A stretch of 64,000 nt of DNA from Corynebacterium sp. ACRPS. GTDB lineage: Bacteria > Actinomycetota > Actinomycetes > Mycobacteriales > Mycobacteriaceae. The notes beneath the pieces are model-generated. The model did no database searches and was not told the origin of the DNA. It saw nothing but the letters and a program-made list of their open reading frames with translations. Both the position numbers and the translations under genes were made by a program. Each line of letters begins with the position of its first letter. Positions within the stretch are counted from its first letter, which is position 1. Below are positions 23,994-32,556 of this stretch, piece by piece. Location: the NCBI RefSeq assembly GCF_022346005.1, contig NZ_JAKRMY010000009.1:1-64000 (forward strand), read 5' to 3'.

Positions 23994-24013
23994 GTGTGCA
24001 ATCGATTGCACAC
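23994..24013. promoter_or_regulatory. Perfect 20-bp palindromic LacI-type operator
   Basis: GTGTGCAATCGATTGCACAC is perfectly self-complementary with the central CG of LacI-family sites. It lies between rbsR and the divergent YdcF gene, closer to rbsR, so it should control rbsR-rbsK. Confidence 0.88.
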
Positions 24014-24080
24014 TTATGTTTCAATTTACGGTTCAGTACCTGTGCCTGTCAAGGGTTCGCGCCGGTCTAAGCTAATGAGC

Positions 24081-24536
24081 ATGGAAAATTCCCCACGAGA
24101 TCCGCTCCTTGTTTTGGGCTCCCGGGTTACCCACGGTCATCCAGGCGCCATGCTGCGATCGCGTTTGGATAAGACGCTCGAACTCTATTCTGGGCAGACG
24201 GTCATCGTCTCTGGCCGCGGGGAAGCGGGCGCGATGGCCGAATACCTAATCCAGCGGGGTGTTGATCCTCGGGATGTGCTCGTGGAACCGGTTGCTACCA
24301 GTACAAATGAGAACCTAGAAAACGCGCACAGCCTCGCACCAGATGCCGTATTGCAGGTGGTCACCAACGATTTCCATGCCCTGCGCACCGCATTGTGGGC
24401 CTGGCATTTGGGCATTGCAATAACCGTTCACTCCGCGCGCACGCCGTGGCTGTCGATGCCGCGCAATTACCTGCGCGAGCTTGCGGCGACCCCGCATTCC
24501 GCGGCGCGAATCCTGTGGCGGCGACTGCGGAGGTAA
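24081..24536 (+). CDS. YdcF/DUF218-family protein
   Basis: A 151-aa protein of the DUF218 (YdcF/SanA/ElyC) superfamily, with DPLLVLGSRVTHGHPG, VIVSGRGEAGAMAEYLIQRGVDPRDVLVEPVATSTNENL and VVTNDFHALRTALWAW. The conserved Asp/Glu/His set of the family is visible. It lacks the N-terminal membrane segment of the larger members. Members are linked to envelope metabolism, but the biochemical role here is unknown. TAAGCT (24068-24073) is 7 nt before ATG 24081, so this start is preferred over ATG 24075. Confidence 0.85.
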   Translation: MENSPRDPLLVLGSRVTHGHPGAMLRSRLDKTLELYSGQTVIVSGRGEAGAMAEYLIQRGVDPRDVLVEPVATSTNENLENAHSLAPDAVLQVVTNDFHALRTALWAWHLGIAITVHSARTPWLSMPRNYLRELAATPHSAARILWRRLRR

Positions 24537-24542
24537 CCGAGG

Positions 24543-25586
24543 CTATACCACTTTGAGTGCCTTACTGATCCCGCTTTGCAAGGTAGGCCGAGATTGCTTC
24601 ATGGGGTGGGCAATGGCGCGCAGCCCCATATACGCAATCTGATCGGCGGCGCGATTGAGCGGATCTCCGGCATGCCCGAGTACCCTGCGGATGTCCACTT
24701 CGCAGGTGCCTTCAAGGTCGCCCCAGGCCTGTTGGAAACGGGAACGCGCGCCAGACGAGACACCGCGCCACCTGCGTCCAGACCGTGCCGCCTTGGAGCC
24801 CTTCTTGTGCAGGATATGGTTGACCGCGTCCAGTGCCGCGACGGAATCGGATTCGATCACGGCCTTCGTTGCACCTACCTTGAGCAGGTACTTTAACGCG
24901 AGCGTGAGCGCTTCAAGCTCCAGTTCGTCCGTGCTAGCTTTCGTCTCGCGGGTGCGCAGGCGGTAGTCACCGTTTCCCGCCACGAAACACATTGAGCCCT
25001 TGAACACGGTATCGGAGGAGGCATCGGTGGCGATGCGCACCACCGCGCCCGCCGGCCACGACGTCGTGTGCGAGAAGTTGGGCCACCATTTCGCCTCTGG
25101 TGTTTCGACCTGGTTGGTTTCCTTCTTCTTCGGGGCCTCGCCCAGCTTGCGGGCCTTCCGTGCGGTCAAACCAGCTTGTTTGCGGCGTGCGGAGCTCGCG
25201 CTTGCCGATGCCCGATTCTCCCCCGCAAAGCTCCCCGTCACCGTATAGCCGCGCTTCTCGAGTGTCGCTCGCAGCGCATTTTGCCTACGCCCGGTGACAA
25301 TCCAGGTGCGTCCATCTATTCCGTGCAAGGCCCGCTGTAGCTCGTTTACTGCAACTTTGACGATATCGCCTTTTTTGATCTGGCCTTTGCGCACGAAGCG
25401 TGCCTGCGGGGTGTTGACCGCGATGACCCACCCCTCGATAGTTCCGTCCTCCGCTGAGTCCCAGCGTTCATCCCACAACGCGATCGCCACATGCACCGGC
25501 GCAGACACCATGTTCTTGGTAATTTTGCGGGTGCCGTAGGTGCGCGATTGCGTGCCGGTGAGTGCTGAGAGCTCGAGGGGTTCCAT
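24543..25586 (-). CDS. RNase HI-family protein with an N-terminal extension
   Basis: A 347-aa protein. Residues ~180-325 form an RNase H fold with all four carboxylates: Asp188 (RIATDASSD), Glu225 (LELEALTLAL), Asp247 (IESDSVAAL) and Asp315 (GDPLNRAADQIA). The N-terminal ~125 residues (SAPVHVAIALWDERWDSAEDGTIEGW, VTGRRQNALRATLEKRGYTVTG) match no domain I recognise. A basic Ser/Ala/Lys linker joins the two halves. The frame extends upstream to 25841, but that part is only translated tandem-repeat DNA, so ATG 25586 is used. Likely substrate is RNA in RNA-DNA hybrids. The YdcF gene is convergent, 6 bp away. Confidence 0.82.
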   Translation of the reverse strand: MEPLELSALTGTQSRTYGTRKITKNMVSAPVHVAIALWDERWDSAEDGTIEGWVIAVNTPQARFVRKGQIKKGDIVKVAVNELQRALHGIDGRTWIVTGRRQNALRATLEKRGYTVTGSFAGENRASASASSARRKQAGLTARKARKLGEAPKKKETNQVETPEAKWWPNFSHTTSWPAGAVVRIATDASSDTVFKGSMCFVAGNGDYRLRTRETKASTDELELEALTLALKYLLKVGATKAVIESDSVAALDAVNHILHKKGSKAARSGRRWRGVSSGARSRFQQAWGDLEGTCEVDIRRVLGHAGDPLNRAADQIAYMGLRAIAHPMKQSRPTLQSGISKALKVV

Positions 25587-25724
25587 TGGTACTAGTAAAT
25601 CACGCCCCATTCCAGCTGTGAGCTGCACGCGCCTGATGTGGGCTCGATTCGTGAAGGTTCTCGATAGTTCTAGTACTCGTTGCCGCCAGTCTCGCAACAG
25701 TGCCACAAAAGAGCTGTGCAACGG

Positions 25725-25922
25725 ATTGTTCAGGAAGCTGCGCAAAGGCCCCTTCAGGAAGCTCCGAAATGGGCTGTGCAAAGGCCCCTTCAGGTTGCTC
25801 CGCAACCGGTTGCTCAAAGGCCTCTTTAGGTTGCTCCGCAAAAGTGCAGGGTCCCATGCAACATTTGAAGAAGATTTGCGATATTTGAGGCGCTAGTTTG
25901 CTCAGTTATTGCAGTGGAGGAT
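25725..25922. repeat. Intergenic repeat, copy 2 (tandem head plus 65-bp tail)
   Basis: The head (25725-25857) contains three to four imperfect units built on TTCAGGAAGCT(G/C)CGCAAAGGCCCC with GTGCAA/CCGCAA words. The tail (25858-25922) is the best match to the copy at 10806-10870. A 14-bp unit GACCATAGGAGGCT is then duplicated at 25923-25950. The 541-bp gap 25587-26127 contains nothing else I can call. Confidence 0.8.
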
Positions 25923-26127
25923 GACCATAGGAGGCTGACCATAGGAGGCTGACCCTCCAACCCCTGACTGAAAGCGGCCGACTACCTAGCCTTCCGCAAC
26001 AGATGCTGGCCGTCCGCTCCGTGGACCGTCACCCGTTCGGTGCAGATTGCCGGCGGAGAGCTCAGAATGTGACCATTTGGAGCATCACGCCCGGCAGTTT
26101 CTCTAGGAAGCCGCGAAGATAAAGAGC

Positions 26128-27027
26128 ATGTTAAATCATGAGTTAATTAATCTTCGTTACGCAGGTTCAACTAGTCCTTACTATCCCGCGCTGTACACGG
26201 GCGAATTAAAGCGAGTCGCTCCATGGATTGCAGTGAAAACAACGACGTGGGAAAGCTGGCCATGGCATAAGCAACAGCTTGCCCTTACTTTAGCGGCCGG
26301 CCTAAGTGCGCACCGAGCGTCATTGGTGGCTAAGTCGGCTGCGCGTATTTGGGGAATTTGGGTAATTCCGCGGAGAAATGAGGTCGTCGAACTCGCTTCA
26401 CCTTCAGGAAGTATCCCACCGAAAACGCACTGGCCGCGAAAGTACTACCGAATGTCACGTATAGGGGAGACATCGGTGGAAAGGTCTGGGGTTCGGGTGA
26501 CGAATCCGGCGCGGACGTGCTTGGATATCGCCAGGCTACATGGGTTTGCGGAGGGGCTTGTTGCGGTCGATTCCGCATTGCGTGCGGGCCTAGTTTCGGT
26601 AGAAGAACTAAAGGAAACCCGGGCAGTAATGGCTCGGATGAAGGGGCCTCTCCCCATGAAAATGGTGGTGGAGCATGCGTATGCCGGTTCTGAATCACCG
26701 TACGAGTCGCTGTTGCGGGCGTTAATTATTGAAAAGATTCCCTCGGCCACTGTGTACCCACAATTTCGCGTATTGGGAAAGTACCGGGCTGACTTATGCA
26801 TCGATGGGTGGCTCATTATTGAGGTCGACGGGGATACCAAGTACGACGGTACTTATGGGAAAGCGCCGGAAACAGTGGTCAAGGAACAGATGCGCCGGCA
26901 ACGAGAAATCGAAAACCAGCGATTTACGGTATTGAGGTTTGGGCCAAAAGAGCTGGTTAATGACCCGAATAGGGTCGTAGAGACAATAGTTGAATACCTG
27001 GGGCGAAAGACGGGAAAAGTAGCGTAG
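26128..27027 (+). CDS. AbiEi-like protein with C-terminal DUF559-type putative nuclease domain
   Basis: A 299-aa protein. The first ~200 residues resemble AbiEi-type winged-helix proteins (YTGELKRVAPWIAVKTTTWESW, LAAGLSAHRASLVAKSAARIWGI, RVTNPARTCLDIARLHGFAEGLVAVDSAL). The last ~100 look like a DUF559/Vsr PD-(D/E)XK domain: SPYESLLRALI, KYRADLCIDGWLIIEVDGDTKYDG, ENQRFTVLRFGPKELV. Asp in RADL and Glu in IIEVDG are candidate metal ligands. Such two-domain proteins are common as orphans in actinobacteria, without proven function. AT content is higher than in the neighbours, hinting at transfer. No partner toxin gene is present. Confidence 0.75.
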   Translation: MLNHELINLRYAGSTSPYYPALYTGELKRVAPWIAVKTTTWESWPWHKQQLALTLAAGLSAHRASLVAKSAARIWGIWVIPRRNEVVELASPSGSIPPKTHWPRKYYRMSRIGETSVERSGVRVTNPARTCLDIARLHGFAEGLVAVDSALRAGLVSVEELKETRAVMARMKGPLPMKMVVEHAYAGSESPYESLLRALIIEKIPSATVYPQFRVLGKYRADLCIDGWLIIEVDGDTKYDGTYGKAPETVVKEQMRRQREIENQRFTVLRFGPKELVNDPNRVVETIVEYLGRKTGKVA

Positions 27028-27057
27028 ATCACCCCCGTGGTACCCCTAGCTATAGAT

Positions 27058-27070
27058 GTTGTTGAACAAC
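27058..27070. promoter_or_regulatory. GntR-type operator at the ycsG promoter
   Basis: GTTGTT-G-AACAAC is a perfect 13-bp odd palindrome sharing the core TTGTTGAACAA with 34925-34935 upstream of pxpA. It covers the TTGAAC -35 element of the ycsG promoter, so binding should repress. The FCD-GntR protein at 29178-29795 is the obvious candidate ligand. Confidence 0.7.
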
Positions 27071-27091
27071 CTCCGTAATAGCAATTATGAT
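27062..27091 (+). promoter_or_regulatory. Promoter of the ycsG-ycsI operon
   Basis: TTGAAC (27062-27067) and TATGAT (27086-27091) are spaced by 18 bp. The -35 lies inside the operator palindrome. Confidence 0.6.
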
Positions 27092-27139
27092 GATGCGAAT
27101 CACAATTAAGAGAGACCGGCGTCACGAAAGGTGAGACTA

Positions 27140-28387
27140 GTGAGTGCTGAAAAACAGGCTTCCGCCCCGTCACCGGCGGGGGCGGAGGCGGATGCGAAAA
27201 CCCCGCCCAAGGGCATTGGCGCCATGGCGGGAGCCATGTTCCTCATGGCTACCTCGGCCATTGGCCCGGGCTTTTTGACCCAGACTTCGGTCTTTACCGT
27301 CCAGATGGGCGCTTCTTTTGCCTTCGCTATCGCGCTGTCCATCTTGGTGGACATTGCCATCCAGCTCAATGTGTGGCGCGTGCTCTGCGTGACGGGAATG
27401 CGCGCCAATACCTTGGGCAATACCGTCCTGCCCGGTCTAGGTTGGGTGCTCGCCGGCTTCGTCTTTTTCGGCGGGGCGATTTTTAATATCGGTAATATCG
27501 CCGGCGCAGGCTTGGGCTTGAACGCGATGCTGGGCATCGATGCGCGCATCGGCGGCGTCATTGCGGCGGCGATTGCGGTGTTTATCTTCCTCTCCCGCCG
27601 CGCCGGAATGGCGCTGGACCGCCTCGTGGCCGCCCTGGGCGCGGTGATGATCCTGCTCATGTTGTACGTGGCCATCGTCAGCCAGCCGCCGGTAGGGGAG
27701 GCGCTGAAGAATACAGTCGCGCCGGGTGAAATCGATTTCTTCGTTATCACCACCATCATCGGCGGCACCGTCGGTGGCTATATCACTTTCGCCGGCGCGC
27801 ACCGGTTGATCGATGCGGGCTTATCTGGCGTTGAAAACGTGAAGAACATTACGCGGACCTCCGTTAGCGGCATCATCGTCACCGGTATTATGCGCATGCT
27901 GCTCTTCTTGGCGGTATTGGGCGTGGTGACTACCGGCGTCACGCTAAAAGAAAATAATACTGCCGCCGATGCCTTCTACCACGCGGCCGGTGAATTCGGT
28001 CTCCGCGCATTCGGCATGGTGCTCTTTGCTGCGGGCCTATCTTCCGTCATCGGTGCCGCTTATACCTCGGTATCCTTCGTGACCACCCAGGAAACTTCGG
28101 CCCGGACTCGGAATATCTTCACCGTCATCTTCATTACGGTCTGTACGGTCATTTTTGTAATAATCAACTCCGCGCCGCAAAAGCTCTTGATCTTCGCCGG
28201 TGCGATTAACGGGCTCATCCTTCCCATCGGCTTCGCGCTGGTGATGTGGGTGGCTTGGCGCCGCAAGGATCTGCTGCAGGGCTATAAGTACCCAAAGTGG
28301 CTCCTAATCCTTGGCGGCCTGGCCTGGCTGCTTACCATCTTCATCGGCCTCCGAGCAGTCTCAGGAATCACAGCGATATGGGCATAA
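27140..28387 (+). CDS. NRAMP-family transporter (YcsG-like) of the 5-oxoproline island
   Basis: A 415-aa polytopic membrane protein with about eleven hydrophobic segments. It has a divergent NRAMP signature (ATSAIGPGFLTQTSVFTVQMGASFAFAI), without the canonical DPGN metal motif in TM1. This is typical of the YcsG subgroup, which travels with pxp/kip genes in Bacillus and others. That association makes an organic substrate such as 5-oxoproline more plausible than a metal, but this is unproven. GTG 27140 has GAAAGG 9 nt upstream; GTG 27131 would overlap that site. The stop overlaps or abuts the ycsI start. Confidence 0.88.
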   Translation: MSAEKQASAPSPAGAEADAKTPPKGIGAMAGAMFLMATSAIGPGFLTQTSVFTVQMGASFAFAIALSILVDIAIQLNVWRVLCVTGMRANTLGNTVLPGLGWVLAGFVFFGGAIFNIGNIAGAGLGLNAMLGIDARIGGVIAAAIAVFIFLSRRAGMALDRLVAALGAVMILLMLYVAIVSQPPVGEALKNTVAPGEIDFFVITTIIGGTVGGYITFAGAHRLIDAGLSGVENVKNITRTSVSGIIVTGIMRMLLFLAVLGVVTTGVTLKENNTAADAFYHAAGEFGLRAFGMVLFAAGLSSVIGAAYTSVSFVTTQETSARTRNIFTVIFITVCTVIFVIINSAPQKLLIFAGAINGLILPIGFALVMWVAWRRKDLLQGYKYPKWLLILGGLAWLLTIFIGLRAVSGITAIWA

Positions 28388-29157
28388 TGCACACGCCAGA
28401 AGAGGTGCGCGAGTTCGCGCGCACCCACGAGATGACCACCACCGCCGCGCATGCGCGGGGATACATGCAGGCCAACCTGCTCTCGCTGCCCAGCGCATAC
28501 GCCTTCGACTTCCTGCTTTTTGCCCAGCGCAATCCCAAGCCGTGCCCCATCGTCGGCGTGCTTGAGGCGGGACAGTACACCTCTGATCTCCTGCCTGGCG
28601 GCGATATCCGCACCGATATCCCGGCCTATCGCATCTTTGAGCATGGTGAGCACACGGCCACGCTTGCCGATGCCACCTCCTATTACACCCCCGACATGGT
28701 CAGCTTCCTTATCGGCTGCTCGTTTACCTTTGAAACGGCGCTGGTGGATGCGGGTATCGAGATCGCGCATATTAAGCAGCAGCGCAATGTGCCGATGTAC
28801 CGGACGAATATCCCTACTACTCCTGCGGGCGTATTCTCCGGACCGATGGTGGTATCGATGCGCCCGATTCCGGCATCGCAGGTCTCCGATGCGGTGCGCA
28901 TTACCTCTCGCTATCCGTCCGTGCATGGCGCTCCGGTGCACGTGGGGGATCCGGCGGCTATCGGTATTGCGGATTTAGCGCACCCGGACTTTGGTGATGC
29001 GGTGGACATTCCAGAAGGTTGCCTGCCCGTCTTTTGGGCGTGTGGGGTTACCCCGCAGGCCATCGTGATGGAATCAAAGCCAGATCTGGCTATTTCCCAT
29101 GCCCCGGGCAAGATGCTGGTGACCAATGCCCGCGATGCGGAGTACCTCATCCCTTAG
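28387..29157 (+). CDS. DUF1445 protein (YcsI-like putative hydro-lyase)
   Basis: A 256-aa member of the DUF1445 family, annotated elsewhere as putative hydro-lyase and found beside ycsG and pxp genes. Landmarks include AHARGYMQANLLSLPSAYAFDFLLFAQRNPKPCPIVGVLE, DIRTDIPAYRIFEHG, FLIGCSFTFETALVDAG, MRPIPASQVSDAV and PVFWACGVTPQAIV. It probably acts on a 5-oxoproline- or glutamate-related compound. The ATG at 28387 overlaps the ycsG stop (TAATG); ATG 28378, nine bases upstream, is equally readable. It is convergent with the GntR gene. Confidence 0.88.
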   Translation: MHTPEEVREFARTHEMTTTAAHARGYMQANLLSLPSAYAFDFLLFAQRNPKPCPIVGVLEAGQYTSDLLPGGDIRTDIPAYRIFEHGEHTATLADATSYYTPDMVSFLIGCSFTFETALVDAGIEIAHIKQQRNVPMYRTNIPTTPAGVFSGPMVVSMRPIPASQVSDAVRITSRYPSVHGAPVHVGDPAAIGIADLAHPDFGDAVDIPEGCLPVFWACGVTPQAIVMESKPDLAISHAPGKMLVTNARDAEYLIP

Positions 29158-29177
29158 GTATTGACCCCGCCGCTTAA

Positions 29178-29795
29178 TTAGTCCGTGAAGGATAAGATGG
29201 TATCGCAAGTTTCTAAGAGGCTATCGCGCAAGTGTGTGGTGGCCTCTTCGCGTTTTCCATCCGCGATGAGCGTGGCCACATCCACGTTGCCTTGAATGTG
29301 CTCGGCGTGCAGCTGTGGGTAGCGGGGGATGACCAATAAAAAGGTAAGCCGCATGCGCGCGAGCAGGTTGCTCATCTGCTCATCCAAGGTGGGGGAACCC
29401 AGCCCTGCCACCAGGGCTTGGTGGAAGCGCTGGTTAATGGAGGAGACTTCCTGGTGCTTATCGCGCCTCGCGCACTCGAAGGCGGAGGAGGCGAGGGAGA
29501 TAAGCGAGGGGGCATCGGCAAACGCGCCCCAGCGCGCCGCGGCCGGCTCGATGGCGGCGCGGGCGGCGAATAAATCGCGGATATAGGCGGCATCCGGGGT
29601 GGCGATGAAGACGCCGCGGTGGGGGATGCGCTCGACCAGGCGCTCGGCGGCGAGCGTGGTGAAAGCCTCGCGGAGGGTATTGCGGGAGCAACCGAATTGC
29701 TCGGCCACCTTTACCTCGCTGAGCTGCTCGCCGGGCTGAAAATTGCCGGCCGACATCTCTTGGCGCAAAGCGGTGGCGACGGACTGGGAAAGCAT
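29178..29795 (-). CDS. GntR-family (FCD) regulator of the 5-oxoproline island
   Basis: A 205-aa repressor-type protein. Residues 1-~70 form the GntR winged helix (GEQLSEVKVAEQFGCSRNTLREAFTTLAAERLVERIPHRGVFI). Residues ~80-205 form an FCD all-helical effector domain with a putative metal/ligand site (Asp/His in RFHQAL and HAEHIQG). Its position inside the pxp/ycs island, and the two matching operators at 27058 and 34924, argue that it senses a 5-oxoproline-pathway metabolite. TAAGGT lies 7 nt before ATG 29795, and AAGGTGAGGG could also serve as ribosome site; the longer start at 29828 seems less likely. Confidence 0.9.
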   Translation of the reverse strand: MLSQSVATALRQEMSAGNFQPGEQLSEVKVAEQFGCSRNTLREAFTTLAAERLVERIPHRGVFIATPDAAYIRDLFAARAAIEPAAARWGAFADAPSLISLASSAFECARRDKHQEVSSINQRFHQALVAGLGSPTLDEQMSNLLARMRLTFLLVIPRYPQLHAEHIQGNVDVATLIADGKREEATTHLRDSLLETCDTILSFTD

Positions 29796-29911
29796 GACCC
29801 TCACCTTACTGAATGGGTGAGGCGTCAACGGCCATTCCGTATGACTTAAAGATCTAAAAGTTCTAAAGAGGTGGCAAAGTTCTAAAGGATCTAAATGGAA
29901 GCTCTGGCATA

Positions 29912-30738
29912 GTGATTCTGGATAAGAATCCTTTTCGCCCCAGTTTCGGCGCGTCGCCGGTGCAGCTGGCCGGGCGCGAATTTGAAATTAGCTCGTTTAA
30001 CTATGGGCTCGTGGGCGGCGTGGGCAGCATGCAGCGCGCCTTGCTGGTGTCCTGTTGACTGTCGATGAGGTGCAAGCGGCTTCCGTGGATGAGCTTGCAC
30101 AGCTCGCAACCGCCATCCAGGATCTCATTCGCGACGAATACGATATCGCCTTCGCCGCCGCGGGATTGACGTTTGGGGTAGAAGAACTTTTGGAGCATGA
30201 GGGCACCACCTTTTTGCGCCGCGCTCAAAGGCTGGATTTGGGGCTGCTTGATGATGCCACCGTAGCCGATACCCTGCACAGCACCGCTACCGCGGCTGGG
30301 CGCGGTTTCAGCGAGCACGCTTTAAAAGAGGCGACCGCATTGGTGCAGGGCTATCCGTACCTATTGCAGCTGGTCGGCGCTTTGGCGTGGACCCGTGCGG
30401 TACTCGATGGGGCGGATGCCATCGAGGAGCGTCACGTGTCCTCCATTGCGCGCGAGATTCCAGCGCACATGGGCAACCAGGTGCACAGGATTGCGTTGAA
30501 GAATGTTCCTGACGCCCAGCGCGCTTTTCTCAACGCCATGGCGGAGCTGGAAACCGAACACGGCGCTGATATTCCCACCGGTGCCATCGCCGCGAGCCTG
30601 GGCAAGACTCCCAATGCCATTTTCATGGCCCGCAAGCTGCTTTTAGAACGCGATCTCATCGCTAGCCGCCGCTATGGAACCGTGCGTTTCCTCTTGCCCT
30701 ACCTTGGCGAGTATTTGCACGGCCAGGCGCCCAGGTAG
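29912..30738 (+). pseudogene. AAA-type ATPase with internal deletion removing the P-loop
   Basis: The N-terminal piece (GTG 29912 to TGA 30058) reads NPFRPSFGASPVQLAGRE through QRALLVS, the start of a common actinobacterial AAA_16-like ATPase family. In intact relatives a Walker A motif follows at once; here the frame ends in Cys-stop. From 30052 a shifted frame resumes with LLTVDEVQAASVDEL, the Walker B region, and runs through FLRRAQRLDLGLL, GYPYLLQLVGALAW and a winged-helix end to 30738. Roughly a hundred codons including the P-loop are missing and the two parts are out of frame, so no active ATPase can be made. A 227-aa C-terminal fragment could still be translated from TTG 30055. Confidence 0.85.
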
Positions 30739-30768
30739 GTGCGCGGGCCCACCGGCAGGCAGCATGCG

Positions 30769-32556
30769 CTAGTCGATGGTCGCAATCACCGTCGCGGAAT
30801 CCAGGCGGTCGCCCTCTTCAGCAAGGATCTTGATGGTGCCGCCGCGCGGGGCCTTGATGGCAGATTCCATCTTCATGGCCTCAACCGTGGCGATGGAATC
30901 TCCTTCGGAGACGCTATCGCCATCGGATACATTCCAGGCCACGAGGTTGGCCTCGAAGGGGGAGGTGACCGCGTTATCGTCGGTGGACTGCGCCCCGGCA
31001 GTGGAGGGGGCGGTGGCACCGGAATCACCCGCGGCGCCCGCGCCGGCGCCGGCACCGGCACCAGCGAGGAAGTCCATGGGCACGCCGATATTGACGAGCT
31101 TGCCATCGATTTCTACCGCGACCGTCCGGCGCTTGGTGTAGATTGCTTCGACCTTGTCTACCTGGTTGGCGGCAGAAGGCCGGTAGTTGTGATCCAGCCA
31201 GTCAGTAAAGACGCCGATTTCGCTGGCGCCGGCATCGGCCTCGGCGGAAGACGCGGTGCCAATAAGCGCTGGCTCGTCCATCATGTCGCGGTGGAAGGGC
31301 AGCACGGTGCGCACGCCGGAGACATCGAATTCGCGCAGCGCCTGGCGCGAGCGGACGAGGGCCACCTCGCGCGTGGGGCCCCAGACGATGAGCTTGGCGA
31401 TGAGCGAGTCATAGTACGGCGGGATAATGGAACCCGAGCGGACAGCAGAATCGACGCGGATGCCGGGGCCGGTGGGCGGCTCGAAGGAGACGATGGTGCC
31501 GGGGCAGGGGGCAAAGCCGTTGAGGATGTCCTCGGCATTGATGCGGAACTCGAAGGCGTGGCCGGTGGAGGCTGGATCCTCAGCGATGGAAAGGGGCTCG
31601 CCCGCGGCGATGCGGAATTGCTCGGCGATGATATCTGTGCCGGTAACCACCTCGGTCACGGGGTGTTCGACCTGGACGCGGGTATTGACTTCCAAGAAGG
31701 AGATGGTGCCATCCTCGGAAACGATGTACTCCACGGTGCCGGCTCCGGTATAGCCCACGTGGGAGCAGATGGAGCGGGCGCCTTCGATGATGCCGGTGCG
31801 CTGGGCATCGGAAAGCGCGGGCGCCGGGGCCTCCTCGATGAGCTTTTGGAAGCGGCGCTGGGTGGAGCAATCGCGGGTGCCCAGCACGCGAACGTTGCCG
31901 TGGGTATCCGCCAAGACCTGCGCTTCTACGTGGCGCGGGTGGGTAAGGAACTTCTCCACGTAGCACTCGGCGCGGCCGAATGCCTCCATGGCCTCGCGCC
32001 CGGCGGAGTTGAAAGCGCCCTCGATTTCATCCATGGAGTCCACGACCTTGAGTCCGCGCCCGCCGCCGCCATAAGCGGCCTTGATGGCAATCGGCAGGCC
32101 GTGCTCCTCGGCGAAGGCGCGGGCCTCCTGCCAATCATCAATGGGATCGGAGGTGCCCGGAGCCAGGGGCGCGCCGACCTCTTCGGCCACGCGGCGGGCG
32201 GCAATCTTATCGCCCAAAAGCTCGATGGATTCCGGCGAGGGGCCGATCCAGATCATGCCGGCATCGGTGACGGTGCGGGCAAAGTCGGCGTTTTCGGAGA
32301 GGAAACCGTAGCCCGGGTGGATAGCATCCGCACCGGCGCGCACTGCAATATCCAGTAGCGCCGGGATATTCATATAGGTATCGGCGGCGGTATTGCCGGG
32401 CAGCGCATAGGCTTCATCGGCAACCTGGGTGTGCAGGGCGCCGGCGTCGGCCTCGGAATAAATGGCGATGGATTTAATGCCCAAGTCGCGGGCCACGCGG
32501 GCGATGCGCACGGCGATTTCGCCGCGGTTAGCAATGAAGACGGTTTTAATCTGCAT
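30769..32556 (-). CDS. Biotin carboxylase-BCCP protein of the 5-oxoproline island
   Basis: A second AccBC-like protein (595 aa). The biotin carboxylase (~1-450) has [26 protein letters not shown] and EVNTRVQVEHPVTEV. A Gly/Ala-rich linker (AGAGAGAGAAGDSGA, ~495-510) leads to a biotinyl domain with EAMKMESAI and biotin on Lys562. Its ATG overlaps the 3' end of the PxpBC gene by 11 bp, so it is translated with pxpABC. PxpB and PxpC are relatives of the carboxyltransferase part of urea carboxylase, so a complete split biotin-dependent enzyme acting on 5-oxoproline or a related amide is conceivable. It could alternatively feed AccD. Confidence 0.9.
   Translation of the reverse strand: MQIKTVFIANRGEIAVRIARVARDLGIKSIAIYSEADAGALHTQVADEAYALPGNTAADTYMNIPALLDIAVRAGADAIHPGYGFLSENADFARTVTDAGMIWIGPSPESIELLGDKIAARRVAEEVGAPLAPGTSDPIDDWQEARAFAEEHGLPIAIKAAYGGGGRGLKVVDSMDEIEGAFNSAGREAMEAFGRAECYVEKFLTHPRHVEAQVLADTHGNVRVLGTRDCSTQRRFQKLIEEAPAPALSDAQRTGIIEGARSICSHVGYTGAGTVEYIVSEDGTISFLEVNTRVQVEHPVTEVVTGTDIIAEQFRIAAGEPLSIAEDPASTGHAFEFRINAEDILNGFAPCPGTIVSFEPPTGPGIRVDSAVRSGSIIPPYYDSLIAKLIVWGPTREVALVRSRQALREFDVSGVRTVLPFHRDMMDEPALIGTASSAEADAGASEIGVFTDWLDHNYRPSAANQVDKVEAIYTKRRTVAVEIDGKLVNIGVPMDFLAGAGAGAGAGAAGDSGATAPSTAGAQSTDDNAVTSPFEANLVAWNVSDGDSVSEGDSIATVEAMKMESAIKAPRGGTIKILAEEGDRLDSATVIATID

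Noticed and set aside
25587-25841. N-terminal extension of the RNase HI protein (upstream in-frame starts)
   Set aside because: The 85 residues are the translation of tandem-repeat DNA (copy 2 of the intergenic element), low in complexity, and a conventional ATG at 25586 begins the conserved part.
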